Shown: positions 27,051 to 36,357, numbered from the stretch's first letter. The stretch is DNA of 64,000 nt from Acidobacteriota bacterium (GCA_020199775.1 JAIVJZ010000001.1:327774-391773), one strand, 5' to 3'. Program-made: numbers and translations. Notes: generated from the sequence alone by a model not told the origin.

Positions 27051-28061
27051 TTACTGACTCTGAGCGCGGGGCGGGTTGACACTTTTCTCTTTCACGAAAA
27101 TTTTTCCGTCCGAGTCCCAGACGGCTTCGGCCTCGCCAAAGCCAATCGTGAAAATACTGTTTTCTATCGGTTCATTCAGTTCGAGGGTTCTGACGATAAA
27201 CTCGGCCTGCACGGCTAAGTTGCCCTCGTCGTCAAAAGCCTTGATCGACATGGTGCGCGGGAAAACGCCGAGTACGGTCGGCGTGAAATTAGCGAACGAG
27301 AGCGAATTCAATATCTTGTCGTTAGTCCCGACCCGGTTGATCTGGAGCGGGCGCACATGGCCTTCGTTTGCTTCGAGCGTGCGCAAGATGAGGCGGAAAG
27401 CGCGTTTATTAGTCTTCCCCCCCGGCATTTCCACCTCGCTCACGATCCCTCCCGTGGCGTCGTCTCGTCGCTCGGACTTCACCGCCAAAGATTTAACGCG
27501 CTCACTCGAACGCGCGTCTTTAATTTTGAAATCGGGTAGACGCAACGCGCACAAAGCACAATCGTCGTCGTCATTACTCAAGTAATCAACAGGGAGAAAC
27601 AGCGGGTTAGGGAGTGCAGTGAAGGTTCTGGTTACATCCTTCTGCTGGTACGACAGAACTTTGAGTCTGGCGTCGAGCAGGTAGTAGCGCTTCCCGTCAT
27701 ACGCGACATCGAAGTCTGTTTTGAGTCCGAGGTGTTTGTCGGTACGAGATTTAATTCTATAGCGGTCGCCTTCCGCCCAATACTCATAAGTCCCGCTGCC
27801 CGCGCGGAAATCTTTGCCGTAGACCGTCATCTTGACATCAGCGGCGAGGTGCACCGATCGCAGGGCTGAATATTTTTCCCTCACCCGCTCTAAACTCCGT
27901 ACCGCCCGCTCTTTCTCTTTGTCATCTTCTGTCTGTATTCTTTCGGCGGAGGCCAACCCGATGAAGGCGGCGGCGGCGGCGGTAACGGACAGAGTCAGCA
28001 CAAGCGCAAAAACTATACTGCTGCGCTTCCATCTCGTATTGGAAAGGTTATCGAATATCAT
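27051..28061 (-). CDS. Secreted protein of unknown function, LolA-like fold possible
   Basis: A 336-residue protein with an N-terminal signal or anchor (SIVFALVLTLSVTAAAAAFIGL). A mostly beta-strand domain follows (LRSVHLAADVKMTVYGKDFRAG, YEYWAEGDRYRIKSRTDK, DVAYDGKRYYLLDARLKVL). This pattern of 'w-x-x-x-d-r-y-r' strands followed by 'yDGkryy' resembles outer-membrane lipoprotein carrier (LolA/LppX-like) proteins, but I cannot confirm it. A CALC motif (DDDDCALCALRLPD) could bind metal. Local GC is lower than in neighbouring genes. The gene is convergent with the CHAT gene. Confidence 0.78.
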   Translation of the reverse strand: MIFDNLSNTRWKRSSIVFALVLTLSVTAAAAAFIGLASAERIQTEDDKEKERAVRSLERVREKYSALRSVHLAADVKMTVYGKDFRAGSGTYEYWAEGDRYRIKSRTDKHLGLKTDFDVAYDGKRYYLLDARLKVLSYQQKDVTRTFTALPNPLFLPVDYLSNDDDDCALCALRLPDFKIKDARSSERVKSLAVKSERRDDATGGIVSEVEMPGGKTNKRAFRLILRTLEANEGHVRPLQINRVGTNDKILNSLSFANFTPTVLGVFPRTMSIKAFDDEGNLAVQAEFIVRTLELNEPIENSIFTIGFGEAEAVWDSDGKIFVKEKSVNPPRAQSQ

Positions 28062-28321
28062 AAGACCCTGAGCGTGATTTGCCTCAGTATTTCAGTTGGC
28101 CGTCAACCTGCAACTCCGCGCATCAAGCTACGTCATGGCCGATTGAAAACACGCGCTGTTTGATGAGAAGCGCGGCGCGATTATGATTCGTGAAAAAGAG
28201 ATCGTCAATAAATTTTGCCTGTGACAAGTAAGGTATTTGTTGCGATACGCCCCTTAAGGATGGGAATAAAACCAACCTCTCGACGACGCTTAGACCTCTC
28301 TCCGATGTTTGAATCTCCGCC

Positions 28322-29491
28322 CTACTCCGGCTTCTTCGCGGGCGGCTCTTCCTCGTCGGTGAAGTCGCCGTCTTCGATGATCTTCACTTCGCTGCCGAAG
28401 CGTTGATAGTTGCGGAAGCGTATCTCGTTGCGCGTCTGGTACGTCCGCATCTCGGTGACGTTTCTTTCGACGCGCGGGTCGTAGTAGGTAAACGGCTCGA
28501 CGGTGGTGAACACCACTTCGGCGGCGACGGGCAGCAGGTATTTCTGTTCGTTGATCGTCACCCAGTCAAAGTCGATCTCGTTGACGACCCGGCGGATCGG
28601 AAAGTCGGACGCGATCTCGGTGGTCGTGTATTCGGCGCGCAGCACGCGAAACAGTTCGCGGTCGATCCAGACCCGGCCGCGCAATCCCGTCTCGGTGGTG
28701 CGCGCCCCTTCGCCCCGCCCGTAAGTGACGTACTGAAACTTTTTGTCCTTCCTGACGGTGAAGTCGTAGATCAAGGTGCGACGGCCGCGCATCGTGTCCG
28801 TGTCGGCCGCCTGAAAGTCGGTCTCATACTCCGGCTTGAAAAGTTTGATGAGCAACGAGGCGAACTCGCCGGTCGAGGTCGCGCCGCCGACTTCCTCGTA
28901 GGTGCCGCGCTCGCGCGCCGCTTCGCTCGTCGGCAGGCCGTTGACGGCGAGTAGCTTGTACTGTTCTCTGCCCACGCTCTCGCGGTAACTGGTGGCGACG
29001 ACCAGTTGATCCTGTTGCCTCCAATTGCGCGTCTCGCCCTGTGCGGCGGAACGCCGCACGAGTTGGCGCACGACGAAATCCGGCATCACGCCCGCCGCCG
29101 CGAGCGTCGCCTTGCGCGCGTTCTCCAACACGTCGCGCGCCTCCGCTTCGGACGCGCGCGGCGCCGCGCCCGCCGGATCGGCGCGCCGCCGCGCGGCCTC
29201 TTCGAGCGTGCGGCGCAGAAGCGCGTCGTTGCCGCTCTTGGTGGCGACGATGCCGCGCAAGCCCGTCGTCAACTCGAAGTCGATGCCGCGCCGTCGTATC
29301 TCTTCGATGATCTCGTCGCGCTTCTGCGGCTGCGTCGGGAGTTGATAGACGAGGCGCACGAGTTCCTGACTCGTGAGAGGCTTCTGCGGCGTCTGCGCCG
29401 CGGCGTGGTTCGCGAAGAGGGCGGCGGCGGCGCAGAGCAACGCGCCGGACAGCATTTGAAAACTTGCGGATCTGAAAATTTGTTGGAGCAT
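28322..29491 (-). CDS. Secreted conserved protein of unknown function
   Basis: A 389-residue protein with a signal peptide (SGALLCAAAALFANHAAAQ). The N-terminal part is helical and repeated-like (LVRLVYQLPTQPQKRDEIIE, IRRRGIDFELTTGLRG, resembling acidobacterial regulatory 'R-G-I-x-F' helices). The C-terminal beta-rich domain includes RRTLIYDFTVRKDKKFQYV, LRGRVWIDRELFRVLRAEY and FDWVTINEQKYLLPVAAEV. That strand order looks like an outer-membrane lipoprotein-sorting type fold. I do not recognise a named family. A 260-bp spacer separates it from the gene downstream. Confidence 0.8.
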   Translation of the reverse strand: MLQQIFRSASFQMLSGALLCAAAALFANHAAAQTPQKPLTSQELVRLVYQLPTQPQKRDEIIEEIRRRGIDFELTTGLRGIVATKSGNDALLRRTLEEAARRRADPAGAAPRASEAEARDVLENARKATLAAAGVMPDFVVRQLVRRSAAQGETRNWRQQDQLVVATSYRESVGREQYKLLAVNGLPTSEAARERGTYEEVGGATSTGEFASLLIKLFKPEYETDFQAADTDTMRGRRTLIYDFTVRKDKKFQYVTYGRGEGARTTETGLRGRVWIDRELFRVLRAEYTTTEIASDFPIRRVVNEIDFDWVTINEQKYLLPVAAEVVFTTVEPFTYYDPRVERNVTEMRTYQTRNEIRFRNYQRFGSEVKIIEDGDFTDEEEPPAKKPE

Positions 29492-29500
29492 AAAGAGACT

Positions 29501-29612
29501 GTTGTTTGTCCGTCGTCAGTTGTCCGTCGTTACCTGTTCGTCATTGCGGAGGTCGATCTTTAGCGACACAGTTGATGCGGCACAAGCGACGGACAACCGG
29601 CTACCGACAAAA
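29501..29612. repeat. Intergenic tandem-word inverted repeat (TTGTCCGTCG family)
   Basis: The left side carries GTTGTCCGTCG-like words (29501-29531), and CGACGGACAAC at 29587-29597 pairs with them. It lies between the ArgE-type gene and the secreted protein gene on the minus strand. Confidence 0.55.
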
Positions 29613-30731
29613 CTTTTCTATCGCGCGCGCGAGAATTTCCACGCAGGCTTCGAGTTCGGCGGCGGGCACAAACTCGCCGGTGCGATGCGCGGTGCGGATA
29701 CTGCCGGGGCCGAAGACGACCGCCTGCGCGCCCATCTCCGTCAACTGCGGGGCTTCCGTGCCGAAGGCGACCGTGCCCGCCGTCCGCCCGCTCAAAGTCG
29801 TCAACTCGCGGACGAGCGGCGAATCCGCGCTCGTCTCCATACCCTCGTCGAGCCGCAAAATCTCGATGTGACAATCAAAGTCCGGTTCGGCGGCGCGCAA
29901 ACTTTCGACCTCGGCTTGGATGAGTTCAACGACGTGGATGGCTGCCTGACCGGGGACGGGTCGCCATTCGAGCGTGAAGCGACATTCGCCCGCAATGATG
30001 TTTTTGGCCGTGCCGCCGCCGACGAGGCCGACGTTGAGCGTCGTGTAAGGCGGGTCGAACGCGGCGTGTTGTCGCGCCTGTAGCGTCTCGGCCACGCGCT
30101 CGATGCGCGCGATGAGCCGCGCCGCGCGAAAGATGGCCGACGCGCCGAGCGCGGGGTACGCGCTGTGTCCCTCGCTCCCGCCGACGCGCACTTCCGCCAG
30201 ACAATAACCTTTCCCCGCGCGCACCGGTTGCAGCGAAGTCGGCTCGCCCACGATGGCGTAGCGCGCCGCGAGCGCGCCCGACTCCGCGAGCCGTTTCGCA
30301 CCGAGGCAGCCGACCTCCTCGTCGGCCGTGAAGACGAGCGCGAGCGGTCGCCGTAGATTTGCGATATCGACCTGTCCGGCCGCCGTGAGCGCGGCGGCAA
30401 TAAACCCTTTCGTGTCGCACGCGCCGCGCCCGTAAAGTTTGCCCTCACGCGCCGTGAGCGTGAGCGCGTCCGCCCACGCAGGGTCATAAGGCACCGTGTC
30501 CGTGTGCCCGACGAGCGCGAGTTCAACTTCCATCCGGTCAGTGTCCAACGCGGGCGGGACGCAGACGAGGTTGAACTTCTTCACTCCTGCCTCGTCCGTG
30601 TAAGGAAACATGCGCGCGCACAGCCCCGCGCCCTCCGCGCGCGCGGCGAGGTAAGAGATGATTTCCACGTTGGAGCGCGACGAGACCGAGTCGAGGCGGA
30701 TGAGTTCGGCGAGTGTCTGTTCAACCTTCAT
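29601..30731 (-). CDS. M20 family deacylase, acetylornithine deacetylase (ArgE)-type
   Basis: A zinc-dependent M20 amidohydrolase of 376 residues. Metal and active-site motifs are VGHTDTVPYDPAW, YGRGACDTKGFIAA, and TADEEVGCLGAK. The lid or dimer domain spans about 180-290 with the His in GSEGHSAYPALG. The terminal segment is GPGSIRTAHRTGEFVPAAEL. Sequence alone favours N2-acetylornithine deacetylase of arginine synthesis. However, it follows a HutF-type deiminase and a coiled-coil gene on the same strand with only 6 bp to the latter, so a role on N-acyl-glutamate type substrates is an alternative. Confidence 0.85.
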   Translation of the reverse strand: MKVEQTLAELIRLDSVSSRSNVEIISYLAARAEGAGLCARMFPYTDEAGVKKFNLVCVPPALDTDRMEVELALVGHTDTVPYDPAWADALTLTAREGKLYGRGACDTKGFIAAALTAAGQVDIANLRRPLALVFTADEEVGCLGAKRLAESGALAARYAIVGEPTSLQPVRAGKGYCLAEVRVGGSEGHSAYPALGASAIFRAARLIARIERVAETLQARQHAAFDPPYTTLNVGLVGGGTAKNIIAGECRFTLEWRPVPGQAAIHVVELIQAEVESLRAAEPDFDCHIEILRLDEGMETSADSPLVRELTTLSGRTAGTVAFGTEAPQLTEMGAQAVVFGPGSIRTAHRTGEFVPAAELEACVEILARAIEKFCR

Positions 30732-30737
30732 GTCGAA

Positions 30738-31052
30738 TTAATTCCGGCTCTCGCCGTTCCGATCCCGCGTCACGATCTCGACAAGGCCGGTGACGATTTT
30801 GGTTAGGTGGGAAAGATCGTTCTGCGTCTGGGTGACAGCTTTTTGAGTTTGAACTTGCGCATCGCCTAATTGACGCACCACACCTGCCAACGCCCGCACC
30901 TCACTCGTCAAGCCCCGGACTTCCGTAGTCAAACTCCGGACTTCCTCCTGAAGTTTCTCCTGATTCTCTTCGAGCCTTTCCAGATGCTCGCCGAAAACTT
31001 CCTGCCGCTGCATCATGTATTCGAGGATTTTTTGCATCTCTTCGTTCGTCAT
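30738..31052 (-). CDS. Small coiled-coil protein
   Basis: A 104-residue protein from ATG 31052 (MTNEEMQKILEYMMQRQEVF). It is almost entirely alpha-helical with heptad repeats (LERLEENQEKLQEEVRSLTT, EVRGLTSEVRALAGVV), so it should form a parallel coiled coil. There is no signal peptide. It lies between the HutF-type deiminase and the ArgE-type gene, 6 bp before the latter, so it is in the same operon. No specific function can be assigned. Confidence 0.75.
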   Translation of the reverse strand: MTNEEMQKILEYMMQRQEVFGEHLERLEENQEKLQEEVRSLTTEVRGLTSEVRALAGVVRQLGDAQVQTQKAVTQTQNDLSHLTKIVTGLVEIVTRDRNGESRN

Positions 31053-31096
31053 CGCGTCACTCCTGACTTTGTGAGGTCGTTGCGTTGAGCAGGCGT

Positions 31097-32659
31097 TTAT
31101 CGCCATAGCCTGCGCTGTAAATCCGTGAAGCGTTCGATGATCTCACCTTGCGTCCGGTGGTGTCCATCTTCGACGACGCGGCGACCGCCGACGACCACAT
31201 CGCGCACGGCGGTGCGCGCGAGCGAGAAGACGACGGCGGGCAGCAGATCATCCGTCCCCGCTCCGGCGATGGAGGGATCGTCGAGGGCGACGGTGAAGAA
31301 ATCTGCGGGGCTTCCCACTTCGAGCGCGCCGCCGCCGCTGCTCGCGCCGATGCTGGTCGCGCCATTCCGGGTGGCGCAGTCGAAGAGGCGCGCGGCGAGC
31401 GCGGCGAGGCTGTGCGTCACTTCGTTTGCTTCGCGGGAAGTTCGGGCGAACGTCGCCTGCGCGTTCGTTTCGGGCGCGAGCACGGCGCGTTCGAGTTTTT
31501 GCAGGCGCAGGTGGTATTCGAGTTCGCGTGCGTCTTCGAGGAGATCGATCTGCGTGTGGCTGTCCGTGCCGAGCGAGACGCGGACGCCCGCGCCGAGCAA
31601 CAGGTCGGCGGGGACGATGCCGTCGCCGAGGTTACGTTCGGTCGTCGGGCAGGCGCAGACGTGCGCGCGCGCGGCGGCGAGCGAGCGCGCTTCTGCCGCT
31701 GTGATGTGGACGGCGTGGACGGCCGTGAAGCGTTCGTCGAGCAGACCTTCTACGTCGAGCAGCGCGACGGGCGTGCGCCCGTGTTCCTCGGTGCAGGCGG
31801 CGATCTCGGCGGGCTGCTCGGCGACGTGCATGTGGACGGGCATTCCGTGCGTCGCGGCGAAGGCGCACACCTCGCGCAAATAATCGAGCGGCACGGCGCG
31901 CACGCTATGAGGCGCGACGCCGACCCACGCGCGCCGCGCGTCTTCCGCGTCTCCGGCTGCAACGCCCGTTCGCGCGTCCGCGCTTGCGTGCGCGACATTG
32001 GCGAGGTCGTGTTCGAGAGTTTCGGTCTGCTTGAGAAACGCCTGGGGGTCGCGTTCGATGAAGCGCGCCTGTCGCTCGTCGGGCGACGCGTTCCAGCCCG
32101 CGCGCGCGTAGGCGACGCGCAAAAGCGCGATGCGGATTCCCACGTCCGTGGCGGCGCGCACGACTTGCTTCGCCAACTCGTTCTCGTCCGCGTAGCGCAC
32201 GCCGCCCGGCGCGTGGTGCAGGTAATGAAACTCGCCGACGGCCGTGATGCCGCTGGCCGCCATTTCGAGAAAGGCCATGCGCGAGGCGTCGTAAATGTCT
32301 TCGGGGCTGAGTCGCGTGGCGGCCGCATACATCATCTCGCGCCACGTCCAGAAGGAATCATGCGTGGCGGAGCGGCGTTCGGTGCGCCCACGGATGACGC
32401 GTTGGAAGGCGTGCGAGTGTGCGTTGACGAGGCTGGGCAGAAGGGCGCGACCCTTGAGGCGCACCACGTTCGCCGCGTGGGCGTCTTGCTCGCGCGTGAG
32501 TTGTACTATGCGACCCGCGCGGTTTGAGACGAGAGCGAGGCCGCTCTCGAATCGCCCGCCCGTGTAGACGAAATCGGGCAGCCACGCCGTCAGTGTCGAA
32601 TGATCGTCCGGCAAGAATGTTCTTATCGAGCGCGCCCGGCGGCGGGTGCGTGCCGTCAT
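31097..32659 (-). CDS. hutF: Formimidoylglutamate deiminase-type amidohydrolase (HutF)
   Basis: HutF converts N-formimidoyl-L-glutamate to N-formyl-L-glutamate and ammonia in the five-step histidine degradation pathway. From ATG 32659 the protein has 520 residues, longer than the usual ~455 because of an Arg-rich N-terminal extension; the true start may be later. Landmarks are the N-terminal LTAWLPDFVYTGGRF, the metal motif LVNAHSHAFQRVIRG, FLEMAASGITAVGEFHYLHH, VHMHVAEQPAEI, AVHAVHITAAEA and LGTDSHTQIDLLEDARELE. No HutH, HutU or HutG gene is in this window. The ArgE-type hydrolase downstream might replace HutG, which is only an idea. Confidence 0.87.
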   Translation of the reverse strand: MTARTRRRARSIRTFLPDDHSTLTAWLPDFVYTGGRFESGLALVSNRAGRIVQLTREQDAHAANVVRLKGRALLPSLVNAHSHAFQRVIRGRTERRSATHDSFWTWREMMYAAATRLSPEDIYDASRMAFLEMAASGITAVGEFHYLHHAPGGVRYADENELAKQVVRAATDVGIRIALLRVAYARAGWNASPDERQARFIERDPQAFLKQTETLEHDLANVAHASADARTGVAAGDAEDARRAWVGVAPHSVRAVPLDYLREVCAFAATHGMPVHMHVAEQPAEIAACTEEHGRTPVALLDVEGLLDERFTAVHAVHITAAEARSLAAARAHVCACPTTERNLGDGIVPADLLLGAGVRVSLGTDSHTQIDLLEDARELEYHLRLQKLERAVLAPETNAQATFARTSREANEVTHSLAALAARLFDCATRNGATSIGASSGGGALEVGSPADFFTVALDDPSIAGAGTDDLLPAVVFSLARTAVRDVVVGGRRVVEDGHHRTQGEIIERFTDLQRRLWR

Positions 32660-32898
32660 TAAAAAGCAGGCCGCCGTCAACAAAAACGTGAACAAGCTCA
32701 CGCCGGCGGCGCGCATCCAACCCTCGACTACAGGGAGAAACTTCGCGCCGTGAGCATACAACACGACGGCGAATGGTAAGAAATTGCCGGCGGTCGGTCG
32801 TTCGCGGTGCGCGTGCGGCGGGCGGAAGATGAAACGTCCCGGCTCAGGCCGCGGGTGAAACAAATGACGGCCAGCCGGTTAGCCGCATCTAATTGTTT

Positions 32899-33807
32899 AT
32901 GAATATGACCGTGGGCAATTTACGAACATACGCGGGATTCGCGAGGCGATTCGGGCGGCGTTTCGTGGAGGAACGCTTGCGTGAGAGGCGTGTCGAGATC
33001 GCGCCCGCGCCGCACCGCCCGCGCCCCGGAGAGTGGCGCGACGACCGCCTGACCGTCGCGTGGCTCGGCCACGCGACGGTGCTCATCAATTTTTACGGGA
33101 CGTGGCTGCTGACCGATCCGGCGCTCGGGCAACGCGTCGGCGTGCGCGTCCCCGGCGTCCTGACCGTCGGGCCGCGCCGTCTCGTGCAGCCCGCGCTCGC
33201 CGCGCGCGAGTTGCCCGCGCTCGACGCCGTGCTCGTCTCGCACGCGCACATGGATCACTGCGACACGGGCACGCTCGCGCGCCTGCCGCGCACGACGCGC
33301 GCCGTCGTGCAGCGCGGCAACGGCGATCTCGTGCGTCGCTTCCGGCGCGTGGACGAATTGGCGTGGGGGCAGTCGGTCGAAGTGGGCGGCGCGCGCGTCG
33401 AGTCAGTCGAGGTGAGCCACTGGGGGGCGCGCAAGCTGACGGACAGCCATCGCGGTTACGGCGGTTTTCTGGTCGAGAAGAACGGGCGCGCGATAGTTTT
33501 CGGAGGCGACACGGCGGACACGCGCGCGTTCGGCCGTCTCAGGGGGCGCGCCAGTATCGTGCTGGCGATGATGCCGGTCGGCGCATACGACCCCTACATC
33601 TACGCGCACGCCAACCCCGAACAGTCGTGGCGCATGGCGCGCGAGATGGGCGCGACCTACTTCCTCCCGATGCACCATTCGACCTTCCGTTTGAGCCGCG
33701 AGCCGGTCGGCGAACCCGTCGAGCGTCTGCTCGCCGTCGCCGGTCGCGAACGTTGGCGCGTGGCTTTGACCGAGATCGGGCAGACGTGGAGTTTGCCGGA
33801 AGATTAG
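32899..33807 (+). CDS. MBL-fold hydrolase, NAPE-PLD/UlaG-like
   Basis: A 302-residue metallo-beta-lactamase-fold enzyme. Motifs are VAWLGHATVLINFYGTWLLT, the metal site LVSHAHMDHCDTGTLARL, and FGGDTADTRAFGRL. A later His is in FLPMHHSTFRLSREPVGEP. The pattern with a Trp/Gly-rich 'GHAT' entry and MPVGAYDPY is typical of N-acyl-phosphatidylethanolamine phospholipase D-like hydrolases. The substrate is unknown. ATG 32899 was chosen; a TTG two codons earlier and an ATG two codons later are alternatives. It is divergent from the HutF gene. Confidence 0.88.
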   Translation: MNMTVGNLRTYAGFARRFGRRFVEERLRERRVEIAPAPHRPRPGEWRDDRLTVAWLGHATVLINFYGTWLLTDPALGQRVGVRVPGVLTVGPRRLVQPALAARELPALDAVLVSHAHMDHCDTGTLARLPRTTRAVVQRGNGDLVRRFRRVDELAWGQSVEVGGARVESVEVSHWGARKLTDSHRGYGGFLVEKNGRAIVFGGDTADTRAFGRLRGRASIVLAMMPVGAYDPYIYAHANPEQSWRMAREMGATYFLPMHHSTFRLSREPVGEPVERLLAVAGRERWRVALTEIGQTWSLPED

Positions 33808-33931
33808 CGCGGCGGACGCAGTGCGCGAACGCGCAAGTCGGACTTTACGACGCCGGACTTTTTGCGCCGCGCCCGCGCGCGCCGGGAATCTCCTGTAGCA
33901 TCCGGCCGCGCGGGCGAAAGTGCGGTGCGTG

Positions 33932-34120
33932 TCAGCGTTCGCTGTGCCTGAAAGTTTTGGGCGGCGTGGGCGAGGAGCGTTGATGATCGCTCAACATGCG
34001 CGCATAGCATTTGAGGCACATGCCGCGAGAGTTTTTGGTGTCGAGCCTGCGGACGACCACGCCGCACCACGTACACACTTCCTGATAAATCGTCCCCGTC
34101 AGTCCTTCGCCCTCGTTCAT
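33932..34120 (-). CDS. Small zinc-binding protein
   Basis: A 62-residue protein with two CxxC knuckles 18 residues apart (CTWCGVVVRRLDTKNSRGMC and CLKC). This matches a treble-clef or zinc-ribbon mini-protein. ATG 34120 was chosen; a GTG one codon earlier also fits. Lys/Arg-rich ends suggest nucleic-acid or protein binding. The function is unknown. It converges with the MBL gene to its left. Confidence 0.65.
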   Translation of the reverse strand: MNEGEGLTGTIYQEVCTWCGVVVRRLDTKNSRGMCLKCYARMLSDHQRSSPTPPKTFRHSER

Positions 34121-34467
34121 CACACACCTTACCTGCTTGAACTTAATCTTAAACGTCGCTCACGGGGGATAGTCAAACTTTAAACGGCGCGCGCGGCTCA
34201 CGTCTGTACGAGTCCGTACCGCTTCGCGGCCGGGTTCGCGTGCGCCCTCTGTGCGACAACGGACAGACCCAGACCCGCGCGTCCCGCTAGACTCCTCGGC
34301 TTTCGCCTCAAAGAAATTCGAGATCGTCTGCGTGGTTGCGGGCGCGCGTCGTTCGCAACGTCGGTTGCGCTCGCTGCTAGCCCGCGCGGACGGTTTTGTC
34401 TTTGCCCGCGGATTGATGCGCAGGGGTGGAAAAGTATCGACACAGCGCAACAAGGGAGAGGAAAGCA
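34121..34467. other. Divergent intergenic region
   Basis: A 347-bp gap between the small zinc protein and the SDR gene, which are transcribed away from each other. It must contain two promoters, but I see no confident -35/-10 pair, riboswitch or hairpin. Confidence 0.4.
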
Positions 34468-35343
34468 ATGGCAGAAGAAGAGCAAGAGGACGGGCACCAG
34501 ACCATGCCGTCGCAACAGCAAGAGCGGCGGCCGGGCATCGAAGCGGAGATGACGCCGCGCCCCGTCGCCGACGACGCGACGCATCTCGGCAGTCGCAAAC
34601 TGGAAGGCAAGGTCGCCATCATCACGGGCGGCGACAGCGGCATCGGCCGCGCCGTCGCCATCGCCTACGCGCGCGAGGGCGCGGACGTGTGCGTCATGTA
34701 CCTGAACGAACACGAGGACGCGCGCGAGACGGCGCGGCTCGTCGAAGCGGAAGGGCGACGCTGCCTGTTGATCGACGGCGACGTGGGCGACGAGAACTTT
34801 TGCCGCGCGGCCGTGGAGCGTGTGGCGGGCGAGTTGGGGCGTCTGGACGTGCTCGTCAACAACGCGGCCGAACAGCACCCGCAGGACAGCATCGAAAAGA
34901 TCAGCACGGAGCAGTTGGAGCGCACCTTCCGCACGAACATCTACGCGATGTTCTATCTCGTCAAGGCCGCGCTCAGGCACCTCAAGGCGGGCGGCACGAT
35001 CATCAACACCACCTCGGTGACGGCCTACAAAGGCAGCCCCGAACTGCTCGACTACTCCGCCACCAAAGGCGCCATCGTCGCCTTCACGCGTTCGCTCTCG
35101 CAGTCGCTCGTGGAGCGCGGCATCCGTGTCAACGGCGTCGCGCCGGGGCCGATCTGGACGCCGCTCATCCCTTCGACTTTCCCGCCGGAGAAAGTCGAGA
35201 GCTTCGGCGCGGACGTGCCGATGAAGCGGCCGGGGCAGCCCGAAGAGGTCGCGCCCGCCTACGTCTTCCTCGCCTCCGACGACGCCTCATACATGGCAGG
35301 CCAGATTCTGCACCCGAACGGCGGCGAAGTTGTAAACGGGTAG
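34468..35343 (+). CDS. SDR-family oxidoreductase, YghA/glucose-1-dehydrogenase-like
   Basis: A 291-residue short-chain dehydrogenase with a roughly 40-residue hydrophilic N-terminal extension (EEEQEDGHQTMPSQQQE), typical of the YghA/YhdF 'general stress' SDR subgroup. The cofactor motif is VAIITGGDSGIGRAVAIAYA. The catalytic tetrad contains LVNNAAEQ (Asn), INTTSVTAY (Ser), and YSATKGAIVAFTRSL (Tyr, Lys). It is NAD(P)-dependent, substrate unknown. ATG 34468 follows GGGAGAGG at good spacing. A hairpin follows the stop. Confidence 0.93.
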   Translation: MAEEEQEDGHQTMPSQQQERRPGIEAEMTPRPVADDATHLGSRKLEGKVAIITGGDSGIGRAVAIAYAREGADVCVMYLNEHEDARETARLVEAEGRRCLLIDGDVGDENFCRAAVERVAGELGRLDVLVNNAAEQHPQDSIEKISTEQLERTFRTNIYAMFYLVKAALRHLKAGGTIINTTSVTAYKGSPELLDYSATKGAIVAFTRSLSQSLVERGIRVNGVAPGPIWTPLIPSTFPPEKVESFGADVPMKRPGQPEEVAPAYVFLASDDASYMAGQILHPNGGEVVNG

Positions 35344-35347
35344 AAAG

Positions 35348-35438
35348 AAGGGATGAGGGATGAGGGCGGAGGGATGAACAAGATAAGCATGCAACCTCTT
35401 GAGTGCCTTCTTAATTCATCCCTCATCCCTCATCCCTT
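35348..35438. repeat. Intergenic tandem-word hairpin (GGATGAG family)
   Basis: The left part, 35348-35378, consists of AAGGGATGAGGGATGAGGG words. The right part, 35415-35438, is made of their reverse complement TTCATCCCTCATCCCTCAT. It lies between the convergent SDR and dienelactone hydrolase genes and overlaps the end of the latter. Confidence 0.7.
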
Positions 35439-36173
35439 TATTGAGCGGCGGAAGAGTTCGATCATGTCGGCGAAGGCGGCGTCGGTGGCCTCGGGGTCGT
35501 AGCGTGCGCCCTCGTCGCGCATGAAGGCGTGCTCGGCCGGGTAGAGTTTGAAAGAGTAGTTTACCCGCGCTTCGCGGAGCGCGCGTTCGACGCGGGCGCG
35601 GCCGTCTTCGGGCACATGCGGGTCGAGCGTGCCGAAGACCAACAGCAACTCGCCGCGAATTTCCGGGGCGCGTTCAAGCGAGCGTGCGTCGGCGTCGCGG
35701 CCTAACTTGCCGTTGTGAATGCCCGTGCCGTAGAAACAGGCGGCGGCGCGCACGTCGGGTTGCAGGGCGGCGCGGAAGGCGAGATGGCCGCCGAGGCAGA
35801 AACCGGCCGCGCCGAGTTTGCCCCGCGCGACGCGCGGGTGCGCGGCGAGGTAGTCGAGCGCGGCGCGGCAGTCGGCGTCGAAATCCGCGACGGGAGTGTT
35901 GGCCGCGCCTTCGAGCCCGCGCGTGCGTCCCGCGTCGTCGAAGGGGATGACCGTACCGGCGGGTTCGTGGCGGTGGTAAATTTCGGGCGCGGCGACGACG
36001 AAGCCGTAACCGGCGAGTCGCGCCGTGGCGCGCAGCATCGGCCCCGTCAGTTGGAAAATATCCGAGTAGAAAACCACGCCCGGATACGCGCCCTCCGGCT
36101 TCGGCGCGGCCACCGACATGCGCATCGGGCTGCCGTCAACTTCCACGTCTACAAACTCGGTCGTGATGATCAT
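35430..36173 (-). CDS. Dienelactone hydrolase family protein
   Basis: An alpha/beta-hydrolase of 247 residues in the dienelactone hydrolase family. The catalytic Cys lies in the nucleophile elbow GAAGFCLGGHLAFRAAL. The Asp is in LLLVFGTLDPHVPEDG and the His in LYPAEHAFMRDEGARYDP. The family cleaves lactone or ester bonds in aromatic-acid degradation, but no such pathway genes are adjacent, so the substrate is unassigned. ATG 36173 follows GGAGAGAG. It has no signal peptide and is cytoplasmic. Confidence 0.92.
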   Translation of the reverse strand: MIITTEFVDVEVDGSPMRMSVAAPKPEGAYPGVVFYSDIFQLTGPMLRATARLAGYGFVVAAPEIYHRHEPAGTVIPFDDAGRTRGLEGAANTPVADFDADCRAALDYLAAHPRVARGKLGAAGFCLGGHLAFRAALQPDVRAAACFYGTGIHNGKLGRDADARSLERAPEIRGELLLVFGTLDPHVPEDGRARVERALREARVNYSFKLYPAEHAFMRDEGARYDPEATDAAFADMIELFRRSIKG

Positions 36174-36230
36174 AAACTCTCTCCGGCCTCTTATAGCGGT
36201 TTGCCATTGAGTGCGATGAAGGAATCATTG

Positions 36231-36298
36231 TAGGGGCCGGGCTTGTCCCTGCCCGCGTGGCTACGAAAGCGAGCGGGCCGGGACAAGCCCGGCCCCTA
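36231..36298. repeat. Perfect 19-bp inverted repeat (GGGGCCGGGCTTGTCCC)
   Basis: The arms 36231-36249 and 36280-36298 are exact complements. The sequence resembles dispersed palindromes of the GGGCTTGTCCC type known in several bacterial groups. It lies in the region upstream of the dienelactone hydrolase gene. Confidence 0.75.
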
Positions 36299-36357
36299 CC
36301 ATAATCACAAACGAGTCGCATCCATTTGCAAACTGCTGTAGTGAGTTTTAAATTCCA

